Source: Sphingobacterium bovistauri (GTDB lineage: Bacteria > Bacteroidota > Bacteroidia > Sphingobacteriales > Sphingobacteriaceae). Taken from it: 64,000 nucleotides of DNA. Below the pieces are notes generated by a model. The model saw only the letters and a list, made by a program, of their open reading frames with translations. It was not told the DNA's origin and made no database searches. Positions 55,006 through 63,101 of this stretch are shown piece after piece; the stretch's first letter is position 1; each line of letters starts with the position of its first letter. Where the stretch lies: contig NZ_JADEYP010000013.1 in NCBI RefSeq assembly GCF_020295405.1, forward strand, positions 37,826-101,825, in the 5' to 3' direction. Made by a program: the position numbers and the translations under genes.

Positions 55006-55184
55006 ATGAGTTACACCATTACCACAATTTGCAAACATTGCAAGCATGAAAGCATTTTTTAAATATCGAAAGCTATCAGCTATTTGAATTTGTCACTGAA
55101 TATTATCAAAACAATGTCTTTATTGCTGCCGAAAAAATAAGTTTTTCAACCGAGATAAAACGTTTGTATGATTGCTATAATTAA
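55006..55184 (+). pseudogene. Probable frameshifted small gene
   Basis: The first frame reads MSYTITTICKHCKHESIF, then stops after a run of six T. The next frame continues NIESYQLFEFVTEYYQNNVF and ends AEKISFSTEIKRLYDCYN at 55184. A net one-base loss at the T run would join them into a protein of about 59 residues with a CxxC pair. The next gene overlaps its end by 17 bases. Confidence 0.4.
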
Positions 55185-55599
55185 TAAAATAAACGGTGAT
55201 TTTCAGATTTCTGAAACGAAAACAATCACTCGTAATTCACAATTTGAAAATTTTATAGATGGAATTACACCAAAACAAATCCACGATATACAAAATGGCT
55301 ATAAATGGATCTATCTTCATGAGATCAAAGAGGAACAATTGGTATTTAATGTTTCCTTATGTTTTTACGAAAATAAAATTCAAACCATCTTATTCAATTT
55401 CTATGGAATTTATGAGAAAAAGCCATCTTGGGAAAATTTTTCAAGAGAAAAAGAACAAAAACGATTAAAAATCTACGAAAAATGGTTGACCAAAAATATT
55501 GGCGAACAAAGGGAATTTGATTGGGGGATGGTTAACGCATATTATGATTACAAAAATGAAACAGTTGGGATGGGGTTGAGATACAATGATTCAAAATAG
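55168..55599 (+). CDS. Array protein of unknown family (143 aa)
   Basis: 143 residues. The segment SWENFSREKEQKRLKIYEKW followed by FDWGMVNAYYDYKNETVGMG resembles the C-terminal plan of several small immunity proteins (helix with W-x-x-W/F-S, then a Gly/Tyr strand). No family name is given. It is the last plus-strand gene before a minus-strand trio. Confidence 0.6.
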   Translation: MIAIINKINGDFQISETKTITRNSQFENFIDGITPKQIHDIQNGYKWIYLHEIKEEQLVFNVSLCFYENKIQTILFNFYGIYEKKPSWENFSREKEQKRLKIYEKWLTKNIGEQREFDWGMVNAYYDYKNETVGMGLRYNDSK

Positions 55600-55626
55600 T
55601 TTGGATAAGCACTAAATATGGTCTAG

Positions 55627-56700
55627 TTAACGCAACGTTTTCCACAACTCTCTTGCAGCGGCACTTCCTGCACGGTTTGCCCCTACTGTTGAGGCTGAAG
55701 GTCCATAACCCACTAAATGGATGCGAGGATTTTTCTCCACTTCAGTTGCTAATCGTCCTGACATGATGATTCCACCAGTTTCTTCAAAAGGTAAAACAGC
55801 TTCTAAGTGCTTCAAATCCCACTTAAAACCTGTATTCCATAAAATAACATCCGCAATTTGTTCTGTACCATCCTCCCATTTTATTCCCGTTTCTGTTATT
55901 TCCGAAAACATAGGTAATCGTTTCAAAACACCACGCTTTTCCATATTTTTAACCTCTTCTGTCACTGGAATCCCTGTCACTGAAACAACGGATAAAGGCT
56001 CTAAACCCTTTCGCACTCTTTCATCTACCATTGCTACTGCTCTGCTGCCAGCATCAGTATCAAAAGCTGTATCTCTAAACTGAGGAGATCGCCGTGTTAC
56101 CCAAGTAGTTGTAGCAACTTCGGATATTTGATCTAACAGTTGAATGGCTGAAATACCAGCTCCTACAATTACAACGTGTTTTCCTCTGAAATATTCAGCA
56201 TTTTTATAATCTTTCGTATGCAATTGCTCACCTTTAAAAAGTTCTGCACCAGGATATTTCGGAATATAAGGATTTCCCCAAGTTCCAGTTCCATTAATAA
56301 TCCCTAACGAAGAAAATAAACCATTATCGGTATTAATATGAAAACGATCTTTCTCCCAAGAAACGTGATGTACTTTTGTAGGTCGAATTACCTTTAGATC
56401 GAATTTTTTCTCATATTCCTCAAAATATATAGGTACTGCGACATTCGCACGCACATCTTTATTTTCTATATTCAAAGCTTCTGCAAAGGTCATCCCAGGC
56501 AAATCGTGAATACCATTGACAGTACTTAACGTTAACGAATCCCATCTAAATTGCCATGCACCACCGGCTTTTGGAGCTTCATCTACAATCAAGAAATCTT
56601 TCCCCAATTGTAGCCCCATTTTTTTTAAGTGATATGCTGCCAAAAGTCCTGCTTGTCCAGCACCTATCACCATTATTTTTGTTTTGTATCTTGTTTTCAT
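55627..56700 (-). CDS. FAD-dependent oxidoreductase (flavin monooxygenase-like)
   Basis: 357 residues. FAD-binding GxGxxG is VIGAGQAGLLAAYHL (residues 11-25). An FMO-type GTGTWGNPYIPKYPG segment (about 135-149) and a second Rossmann motif VVIVGAGISAIQLL (about 175-188) bind NADPH. The C-terminal PSASTVGANRAGSAAAREL closes the FAD fold. It probably oxidises a small nucleophilic substrate. The function does not match the immunity genes around it, so it looks like passenger cargo. Its ATG overlaps the upstream gene's stop by 4 bases. Confidence 0.85.
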   Translation of the reverse strand: MKTRYKTKIMVIGAGQAGLLAAYHLKKMGLQLGKDFLIVDEAPKAGGAWQFRWDSLTLSTVNGIHDLPGMTFAEALNIENKDVRANVAVPIYFEEYEKKFDLKVIRPTKVHHVSWEKDRFHINTDNGLFSSLGIINGTGTWGNPYIPKYPGAELFKGEQLHTKDYKNAEYFRGKHVVIVGAGISAIQLLDQISEVATTTWVTRRSPQFRDTAFDTDAGSRAVAMVDERVRKGLEPLSVVSVTGIPVTEEVKNMEKRGVLKRLPMFSEITETGIKWEDGTEQIADVILWNTGFKWDLKHLEAVLPFEETGGIIMSGRLATEVEKNPRIHLVGYGPSASTVGANRAGSAAARELWKTLR

Positions 56701-57293
56701 AACTCACTTTCACCTAGCCAAACTTTCTGTTTTTCAAAAATGTAATAATCCTCGTTTTGTATTTTATATGTTCCAATGATTCTAGATTCTTCAATAGGTT
56801 TGTACAAATCAGAATCTCGAAAATCTATTGGTAAAATATCTATCTCGGTATATTCTTCCCAAACTAAATTTCCAAAACGTTGAATACCCGAGTTTTTAGA
56901 AGACGATTCAAAAGATTTTGAAGAAGGCCTTTTTAAAAAAGTATTGTGATAAAAATTTATTTTATCGGTGATGGCACAAACTACTTGTGATCGTTCCAAT
57001 TGATTTTCGAACAGCCAAATTTTCAAATAATAAGGTTTATTTAATGTTTTCAATTGCAAATCCCAGTGACGAAAAATGGTTTGCAAGCCTTCCAAAAAAG
57101 TTGATTTTAGTTGCCCCTTAAGCGGTTCATAACCATTGCCAATCACAAAATCCGACCATGGTCTTACCCAAAATTTGACATACTCACGATGTTGTTGTTC
57201 TAAGAGTTCTAAATTCAATATTTTATTATTCTTTACCCATGTCTGGATCGCTCTTAGTCTTCTGTTTGTTCCTCTTACTTTTTTAAATTTCAT
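56697..57293 (-). CDS. Protein of unknown family coupled to the oxidoreductase
   Basis: 198 residues, basic at the N-terminus (KFKKVRGTNRRLRAIQTWVK), aromatic in the middle (REYVKFWVRPWSDFVIGNGY) and helical. No family is recognised. It overlaps the oxidoreductase start by 4 bases (ATGA), so the two are translated together. It could be a partner of that enzyme or a separate immunity gene. Confidence 0.6.
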   Translation of the reverse strand: MKFKKVRGTNRRLRAIQTWVKNNKILNLELLEQQHREYVKFWVRPWSDFVIGNGYEPLKGQLKSTFLEGLQTIFRHWDLQLKTLNKPYYLKIWLFENQLERSQVVCAITDKINFYHNTFLKRPSSKSFESSSKNSGIQRFGNLVWEEYTEIDILPIDFRDSDLYKPIEESRIIGTYKIQNEDYYIFEKQKVWLGESEL

Positions 57294-57355
57294 TAATAGC
57301 TGATATTAAATTGTCAATACGCTTATTCAATGTTTTAGAAAAAATCTGGCAATAA

Positions 57356-57946
57356 TTAAGCGCTACACACTTCAAAACGATCCAAAAGCGTTAAATACCA
57401 ATTATTTTTATACCATGTCAAATAGAAAATATGTGTTCCTTCCTTACCATATGCGACAATTCTTTTACTACTGGCTTCTATTTCTTTCATTTGTTCGATA
57501 TGCTCAGGTTTCCAACCCGCCTCTAAATACTCGTTTTCAGAAAGTGCTGTTCCAGAAATATCCTTGTATTTTGAAGCCATATCACAATAGATTCCTTCTT
57601 TTTTAGTAAACTTTTCTGTATCACAATCAAATTCGGGTAAAGTTTCATATTTCACCCTTTGATTGGCTTTTACTTTACCAAAAAAATCATACGGCAAATA
57701 TTCAGGAATTGGTTCATTTTTATTTAATTTTTCTACAAGCGCCAAGTTATCAAATGCACCTCTACGAAATAAAACAGCAACTCCAAAATCTTTTAAAATC
57801 ATTGCATTCAACGTATTGAAATCTTGATTATTTAACGCTGTTATTGTTTTTTTGATCGCTTTTTCTAATTCAGAATTCTGCTGCGCTTTCACCGAAAAAC
57901 CAGCAAAAATGAAAAGCAAAAAAGTAATAAAAATCTTAATTTTCAT
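57356..57946 (-). CDS. Secreted protein of unknown function
   Basis: 196 residues from the ATG at 57946, which gives the signal peptide MKIKIFITFLLFIFAGFSVK (cleavage after KAQ). An earlier in-frame start would bury it. The mature part begins with a helix and has two Cys (EFDCDTEKF, IYCDMASKY) that could form a disulfide. The C-terminal FYLTWYKNNWYLTLLDRFEV looks like an NTF2-like or SnoaL-like last strand pair. It is a possible periplasmic immunity factor. Confidence 0.65.
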   Translation of the reverse strand: MKIKIFITFLLFIFAGFSVKAQQNSELEKAIKKTITALNNQDFNTLNAMILKDFGVAVLFRRGAFDNLALVEKLNKNEPIPEYLPYDFFGKVKANQRVKYETLPEFDCDTEKFTKKEGIYCDMASKYKDISGTALSENEYLEAGWKPEHIEQMKEIEASSKRIVAYGKEGTHIFYLTWYKNNWYLTLLDRFEVCSA

Positions 57947-58061
57947 ACGGGTACATTTTTTGTCTAATTTAATTAAAATGATTTCACTAAAAACCACCAT
58001 TTAAAGGGATATTTTAGCAAGAAAATCTTTCCTAATTTCAAGAAAATTATCAATCAAAAAA

Positions 58062-58589
58062 ATGATTCAAGAGAAAGTACATTGTGCAAAACATGGATTA
58101 CAAGATTTTGGTTTCTTATGTATTCATTTGGCCTCAAGTAAAAATGGCTCATCTGTTGGTTTTGTGAGCAGCAAAAAGAGGCCGAAAACGGTAGATTTTC
58201 CTTTTTCCGACCATTATAAAAATTTGGTAACACAAATTAAAACGACTGAGATTTCAGCGGATTGTGTGTTGTATAATTCGGTGGAAGCTGTGAATGAATC
58301 TAAAGAGTTTGTAAGCCAGGAATATTGGTGTTTTGGAGGTGACGGACAAGGAAATCGTTGGTTGTTCGACAAAAATGGATACGTTTTTTATTACGATCAC
58401 GATTATGACGAAGATCTTGCCCCCATGGCAATAACATTTGAACAATGGTTGCAAATGGCAAATCTTTGTCAACAAATGGATGAATGCATTGATAAAGATT
58501 CGTTTAAAAGGGATGATGAAAAGAAATTTAATGAAACTTTGAATCAAATTCACCCGAATTTAAGCAAAAATTTTCCGTATGAAATTTAG
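58062..58589 (+). CDS. SUKH-like array protein, paralogue of 62321-63079
   Basis: 175 residues. An N-terminal Cys/His motif (HCAKHGLQDFGFLCIHL) resembles a small metal-binding ribbon. A SUKH-like C-terminal half follows (YWCFGGDGQGNRWLFDKNGY; FEQWLQMANLCQQMDECIDK). The last 45 residues align with the C-terminus of 62321-63079 (FEEWLKFAFLLKKLDFI). It starts a new plus-strand run and is followed after 6 bases. Confidence 0.7.
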   Translation: MIQEKVHCAKHGLQDFGFLCIHLASSKNGSSVGFVSSKKRPKTVDFPFSDHYKNLVTQIKTTEISADCVLYNSVEAVNESKEFVSQEYWCFGGDGQGNRWLFDKNGYVFYYDHDYDEDLAPMAITFEQWLQMANLCQQMDECIDKDSFKRDDEKKFNETLNQIHPNLSKNFPYEI

Positions 58590-58595
58590 AACAAC

Positions 58596-58976
58596 ATGAA
58601 ACATACCTTAGTAAATCCTCCTGAAAAAGAACGTGCAAAAGAACTGTGGATGCAACACGGCGCAGGCTTTTTAGTTTTTGAAAACATTCGAAAATATGCG
58701 TTAGATAAAATAAATCCTGAAACCGATGAAACAACAAAGGCACAAATTATAAAAGGCATCAACGATACTGTTTATGGTTTGATGATGCAAATGGATGGCG
58801 TTTTCGACCCTTTAGAAAATGAGCAATACCGTTTGGAATTGCAAAGTAATATTGTGCTTTTTAAAAATGAAGAAGTGGTTGAAGTAATCAATACGCTAGA
58901 TGGTGACGGGATGTGTATGGCGTACCACGATTGGTTGGAAGGTGATTTTGGAGAAGATGAACTTATAAACGAATAG
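58596..58976 (+). CDS. Array protein of unknown family (126 aa)
   Basis: 126 residues, helical, acidic (AKELWMQHGAGFLVFENIRK; MDGVFDPLENEQYRLELQSN). It ends GMCMAYHDWLEGDFGEDELI. No family is recognised. It is 6 bases after the SUKH-like gene and 3 bases before the DUF2750 gene, so it belongs to the same transcript. Confidence 0.6.
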   Translation: MKHTLVNPPEKERAKELWMQHGAGFLVFENIRKYALDKINPETDETTKAQIIKGINDTVYGLMMQMDGVFDPLENEQYRLELQSNIVLFKNEEVVEVINTLDGDGMCMAYHDWLEGDFGEDELINE

Positions 58977-58979
58977 AAA

Positions 58980-59432
58980 ATGTTAAAAGACAGCGCAACA
59001 TTAGAAGCCAAATACAACCGTTTTATAAAAACCGTTTGCGAAACCGAAATCGTTTATACCTTAAAAGAACCACGTGGTTTTGCTTTTTTATATTCGAATC
59101 AGTTTGAAGACGAAGATGGCGAAGATGCCTTATTGCTGTGTTTTTGGTCGAAAGAAGCGTATTCAAATGCATGCAAACAAGCCGAATGGAAAAATCACGA
59201 ATTGGTTGAAATTCCGTTGGATTTGTTCCTGAAGAATTGGTGTATTGGCATGAAAAAAGATTACACTTATGCCGGTATCGAGTGCAATAGTCATTTATTT
59301 TGTTCTGAAAAAGATCCTATTCACTTAGCCATCGCTATTTTAGAAGAATTAATAGAACAAGATAAATTAGGAAATTTTGTTCAATATTATACCATTTATA
59401 GTGATTATTTAGATAACGAAGATCTATTCTGA
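58980..59432 (+). CDS. DUF2750-family protein
   Basis: 150 residues. The DUF2750 plan is clear: AKYNRFIKTVCETEIVYTLK (Y/F-x-x-F), ALLLCFWSKEAYSNACKQAE, EIPLDLFLKNWCIGMKKDYT, and a C-terminal helix DPIHLAIAILEELIEQ. DUF2750 is a frequent member of immunity arrays with unknown mechanism. Its TGA overlaps the next ATG (ATG at 59432). Confidence 0.8.
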   Translation: MLKDSATLEAKYNRFIKTVCETEIVYTLKEPRGFAFLYSNQFEDEDGEDALLLCFWSKEAYSNACKQAEWKNHELVEIPLDLFLKNWCIGMKKDYTYAGIECNSHLFCSEKDPIHLAIAILEELIEQDKLGNFVQYYTIYSDYLDNEDLF

Positions 59433-59845
59433 TGGCAATCAATAGTAAAGGAAAACGTAAACTACTTTTAGACAACCAAAAATATTATTGGTATGTTTTG
59501 GATGAATGGGGACGTACAGAATTTGATGGGGTGCAAATCAGAATAATTCCGTCAAATCAATCGTTTCAAATCAGTTATGGTATTAACCAAATTGAAAATA
59601 GAAGATTTCTATCCATTCATTTACAAAAAGATGGGGCTCACCTTCGATTTTATTGTCCAAAATTTGAAAACGAAAATAATATTATGACCAATCATGGTAT
59701 AAAAAATATACTTCTTTGGTGTAGAAATACAATAGAAAACAAAAGTCATCAAATCGTTCCTAATCTTTATCCAACATCAAAAAACGAAAATAGTATAGAA
59801 TTCATTGATAATGTATTTGAAGAATTAATAAAAACAATCAAGTAA
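59432..59845 (+). CDS. Array protein with RKLLLDNQKYYW motif
   Basis: 137 residues. The start KRKLLLDNQKYYWYVLDE matches in pattern the small protein at 41960-42277 (RKIVIEDKVYKWQF). The remaining beta-rich part ends in a helix (EFIDNVFEELIKTIK). It overlaps the DUF2750 gene by one base. The function is unknown. A small family of beta-sandwich immunity proteins is inferred from two copies in the same array. Confidence 0.6.
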   Translation: MAINSKGKRKLLLDNQKYYWYVLDEWGRTEFDGVQIRIIPSNQSFQISYGINQIENRRFLSIHLQKDGAHLRFYCPKFENENNIMTNHGIKNILLWCRNTIENKSHQIVPNLYPTSKNENSIEFIDNVFEELIKTIK

Positions 59846-59857
59846 ACAGCTATAGGA

Positions 59858-60388
59858 ATGAATTATAAAAATATAATTTTTGAAAATATTTCAAAAAGTG
59901 AAGCTCAACTTCAAAAGTTGTCTTTAATAGGTATTAATTATGATAAAAAGTTAAAAAAATCATTAATAGAAGAGTATAAAAATCCTACTGAAATTAGTGA
60001 CAAAGATATTATTCAGTATGAAAATGAATCGAATGTATTGCTTCCAGATGAATACAAATTATTTTTATTAAAAACGAATGGAGGCAGTCCTTCAAAGAAT
60101 GTTTACAATTTAACCTCAAAGAAGAATTTTGTGATAGGTCATTTTTTCACACTTCTTTCAAAGGTAGAAATGTACACTTTAAGGCAGAACAACAATAATG
60201 ACATACGATCTTTTCCGAACAACTTTTTAGCAATAGCCGATACTGTTAACGGCGATTATATTTTATTAAACATTGATAATCAATCAAATGATTTTGGAAG
60301 TGTTTATTTGTGCTCTCATGAAAAGAATGGAGCTACTAAGAAAGTTTCTTCAACATTTGAATCATTATTAGATAAATTATACGAATAA
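59858..60388 (+). CDS. SMI1/KNR4 (SUKH) immunity-type protein
   Basis: 176 residues. A helical N-terminal region (about 1-55) is followed by SUKH motifs: IIQYENESNVLLPDEYKLFL, LLKTNGGSPS, FPNNFLAIADTVNGDYILLN, and SSTFESLLDKLYE. The DEYKLFLLKTNGG segment is the strongest SUKH hallmark. It lies 12 bases after the previous gene and 9 bases before the next. Confidence 0.85.
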   Translation: MNYKNIIFENISKSEAQLQKLSLIGINYDKKLKKSLIEEYKNPTEISDKDIIQYENESNVLLPDEYKLFLLKTNGGSPSKNVYNLTSKKNFVIGHFFTLLSKVEMYTLRQNNNNDIRSFPNNFLAIADTVNGDYILLNIDNQSNDFGSVYLCSHEKNGATKKVSSTFESLLDKLYE

Positions 60389-60397
60389 TCCAGTAAT

Positions 60398-60991
60398 ATG
60401 AACATTCCCAATTTTATAGAAAAAGCAAAACCATTCGTACGCCAAGCAGAAGTTTTTGTGGAAGCCTCTGAAACGGACGAAATTGTCGCCTATTCGAATG
60501 AAAACGAAGCGATATCCTTTATTGTTAATCATAACAATCAATGGATGGCACTTTCAGAAAACAATGATTTCGAATATTTTTTCGAACCAATTGATGTATC
60601 TACTGTCGATTTGAAAAATTATACAGCTTTAACAACTAAAAACCAGTTAGTTTATCCCAATTTTGAACATCTTTTGCATTTTGGAGATGAAGAAATTCAG
60701 GATTTTGTAAAACAAAACGATTGCGATAAAGATGATTTGTTTGACCTCCAATCCATTCATGATGAAGGTTATATTGATTTTTGGATGGATCATCACCCAA
60801 TGTATAATAATGATGGAGTCTATTCCTATAAAGGCGGTTGGGCAATGATTTGGCCTGATGATGATATCCCTATGCAATGGGACGAAAATCTAGAATTTGT
60901 CTATCAGGTTGGTGTTCAAAATGAACCATTTATTGAAATTTATTATTCAAAAAGTGACAAAAATTTTATTTGTGTAGAACGTAATACGTAA
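60398..60991 (+). CDS. Array protein with GGWAMIWPDDD motif
   Basis: 197 residues, very acidic. The distinctive block is WMDHHPMYNNDGVYSYKGGW then AMIWPDDDIPMQWDEN (His/Trp/Asp-rich). It has no signal peptide. The family is not recognised, though Trp-rich acidic proteins of this kind occur in immunity clusters. It is followed by the LRR gene after 3 bases. Confidence 0.6.
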   Translation: MNIPNFIEKAKPFVRQAEVFVEASETDEIVAYSNENEAISFIVNHNNQWMALSENNDFEYFFEPIDVSTVDLKNYTALTTKNQLVYPNFEHLLHFGDEEIQDFVKQNDCDKDDLFDLQSIHDEGYIDFWMDHHPMYNNDGVYSYKGGWAMIWPDDDIPMQWDENLEFVYQVGVQNEPFIEIYYSKSDKNFICVERNT

Positions 60992-60994
60992 ACC

Positions 60995-61849
60995 ATGTAC
61001 ATAGGAACAACAACAGCTGGACGAAAAGATCATTTTATCGTTTTAGAAAAAGGAGATGATGCTAAAAGTGTTCAAGAATTAATAACCGAAAAAAACATCA
61101 AAAATTTGATTATTTCGAGGGAAATAAAAGAGGAAGATTTTTTAGGAAATCCTGATTTCAAATCTATTTTTCAGCTAGTTGAAATTTTACATCTTAACAA
61201 AATAGAAATCGGTGAAAGTGAAAAATTATACGCTTTTCAAAATCTGAAAAGGTTCGAAATTGTAGATTGTACGCATCACTGCAAAGAACCGATTGATTTT
61301 CTGAACTTTACCAATTTAGAGGAAGTTGTAATGCCTTACTCTAAACGATTTGTCAATCTTTTCAATCATCCAAAATTGAAAATGATTATGTTGGAAAATT
61401 TTAATCAACCTAAATTCATTTTTCCAGAAAACAACGTTTTAGAAACTTTATCCATCGAAAAAAGTAAAGATTGTGATTGGAGCTCCCTAACTAATTTCAA
61501 TAATTTAATATCCTTGTATTTGGTCAAAGTTCCATCTTTAATAGATATTTCGTGGATGCCTCATTTATCAAACTTAAAAGATATAGAATTGAGTAACTGC
61601 AAAAAGGTTGAAAACTGCATCGAAAATATAGCTAACATCAAGACTTTAGATACTATTTTCCTAAGTTACATGGGCGACTTTGAAACTTTAGAACCTTTAA
61701 AAAAATTGAGCCATTTGAAAGAACTAAACATTGAAAACGGTGGGAAATTAACAGACAATAAAAACGTTGATTTTCTCTTCGATATGCCTAATCTAGAATT
61801 TGGTATTGATATGCGAAATTGTAAATGCAGTGATAATTGTGTTAAATAA
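60995..61849 (+). CDS. Leucine-rich-repeat array protein, paralogue of 49345-50061
   Basis: 284 residues. After a different N-terminus (1-50) come LRR units: FQLVEILHLNKIEIGESEKL, FQNLKRFEIVDCTHHCKEPI, FTNLEEVVMPYSKRFVNLFN, SNLKDIELSNCKKVENC and LSHLKELNIENGGKLTDN. Units run about 22 residues. It ends with a Cys-rich tail (MRNCKCSDNC), which its paralogue lacks. LRR proteins here are probably toxin-binding. Confidence 0.8.
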   Translation: MYIGTTTAGRKDHFIVLEKGDDAKSVQELITEKNIKNLIISREIKEEDFLGNPDFKSIFQLVEILHLNKIEIGESEKLYAFQNLKRFEIVDCTHHCKEPIDFLNFTNLEEVVMPYSKRFVNLFNHPKLKMIMLENFNQPKFIFPENNVLETLSIEKSKDCDWSSLTNFNNLISLYLVKVPSLIDISWMPHLSNLKDIELSNCKKVENCIENIANIKTLDTIFLSYMGDFETLEPLKKLSHLKELNIENGGKLTDNKNVDFLFDMPNLEFGIDMRNCKCSDNCVK

Positions 61850-61875
61850 AAGTCGAAAATAAGAAATATTAAAGT

Positions 61876-62310
61876 ATGGTTACCATAGAAAATCTTAAAT
61901 ACTATATTTCATCACAGGAATATCAAAACTTGATTGAGGCCGTTAATCTTTCATTTAATAACTTAGAAAATGATCGTTTACAAATTTTCAATATTTACAG
62001 TTCTTTGATGAACAAGCTTCAAATTGAGATAGACGATTTTGAATTAATTACCTCAAATAAAGAACATTTTATCAGCTATTATCATGCTTTTAAATTATAT
62101 GCTGAATCTATTGAAAAAGAATGATTACCAGATGAAGACGACGATGACATAGAAGAATGTGAACCCTATAAATCGTTTTTAATTCCGTACATGACCGAAT
62201 TTATCGCTTTATCAAAATCTAAAGATTTATTGATCAAACATCACAAAAAAAATGATCCCAAAGGATACAAACAACATATCGAAAAATTAAATGAATTTCT
62301 AGTTAAGTAA
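61876..62310 (+). pseudogene. Array gene with one in-frame TGA
   Basis: The frame begins MVTIENLKYYISSQEYQNLI and runs to a TGA at 62122-62124 (after YAESIEKE). It then continues in the same frame LPDEDDDDIEECEPYKSFLI to a TAA at 62308. The downstream part is clearly coding (ending IEKLNEFLVK). The full protein would be 144 residues; a single point change explains the break. As it stands only an 82-residue product is made. The unbroken family is not recognised. Confidence 0.75.
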
Positions 62311-62320
62311 GAATAAAGTT

Positions 62321-63079
62321 ATGAACGAAGAATTAATTCAATGTGATAATCATTACTTACAAGCCTTTTCAATAGTTTGTAAGCACCTAAGCAAAAAAAG
62401 TGAAAACTTAGGTTTTCATGAAGTTGAAATTGGTGCATATAGACCAGAGGCCTGGTGCGATGCCTGTAATGAACGTTGGCAATTGCAAAATGACACAGAA
62501 ACTGAACGAGAAAAGTGGGAAGATGCATGTGATTTTAAAATCGTCTGCGTCCTTTGTTATGATGCTATAAAAGCAAAAAATGAACTTGCTCCAACTTTTG
62601 ATTTAGATGTATTCACTTTAAATGAGATTGTTAATCTGCTTGATCAAAAGAATACTTCAATTAAGGAAAATTTTGTGTTTCCTCATTTTTTATCGCAGCT
62701 ATATTTAAACATTCTTTCAAAACAAAACACCCAACTTATCGCTATAGAATGTCAATTATTAAGTTTGGACGATGCAATAAAAATCAATAATTCTTCACAA
62801 AAAAAAGATGAATGGATTTTTGCAACAAGCATTGAAGTCGAATACTGGTCTTTTACAAGTGACAATCATATCATGTATTACGAACAAATTGAAAATAATG
62901 TGATCGCTAAAAAAATTGAAATCACGTTTGAAGAATGGTTAAAATTCGCTTTTTTACTAAAGAAATTAGACTTTATTCAACAAAAATACCTGGTAACTGT
63001 TTCCCTACAAAAAGCACTGCAACAAAGGTTACAAATGATAAATCCAAAATTAACAACTTACTTTAAAGATATTATTTAA
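62321..63079 (+). CDS. Cys-rich/SUKH-like array protein, paralogue of 58062-58589
   Basis: 252 residues. The N-terminal metal-ribbon-like part has IQCDNHYLQAFSIVCKHL, AWCDACNERW and FKIVCVLCYDA, so up to six Cys. The C-terminal SUKH-like half (YWSFTSDNHIMYYEQI; FEEWLKFAFLLKKLDFIQQK; KLTTYFKDII) aligns with 58062-58589. It starts 10 bases after the broken gene before it. A metal-binding immunity protein is inferred. Confidence 0.7.
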   Translation: MNEELIQCDNHYLQAFSIVCKHLSKKSENLGFHEVEIGAYRPEAWCDACNERWQLQNDTETEREKWEDACDFKIVCVLCYDAIKAKNELAPTFDLDVFTLNEIVNLLDQKNTSIKENFVFPHFLSQLYLNILSKQNTQLIAIECQLLSLDDAIKINNSSQKKDEWIFATSIEVEYWSFTSDNHIMYYEQIENNVIAKKIEITFEEWLKFAFLLKKLDFIQQKYLVTVSLQKALQQRLQMINPKLTTYFKDII

Positions 63080-63101
63080 GCTTATAAATTAGCCATTATC
63101 A

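Noticed and set aside
55721..56083. Plus-strand frame of 120 codons
   Set aside because: It lies antisense within the FAD oxidoreductase gene with no protein-like features.
58254..58553. Minus-strand frame of 99 codons
   Set aside because: Antisense to the SUKH-like gene and low complexity (Ile/His-rich).
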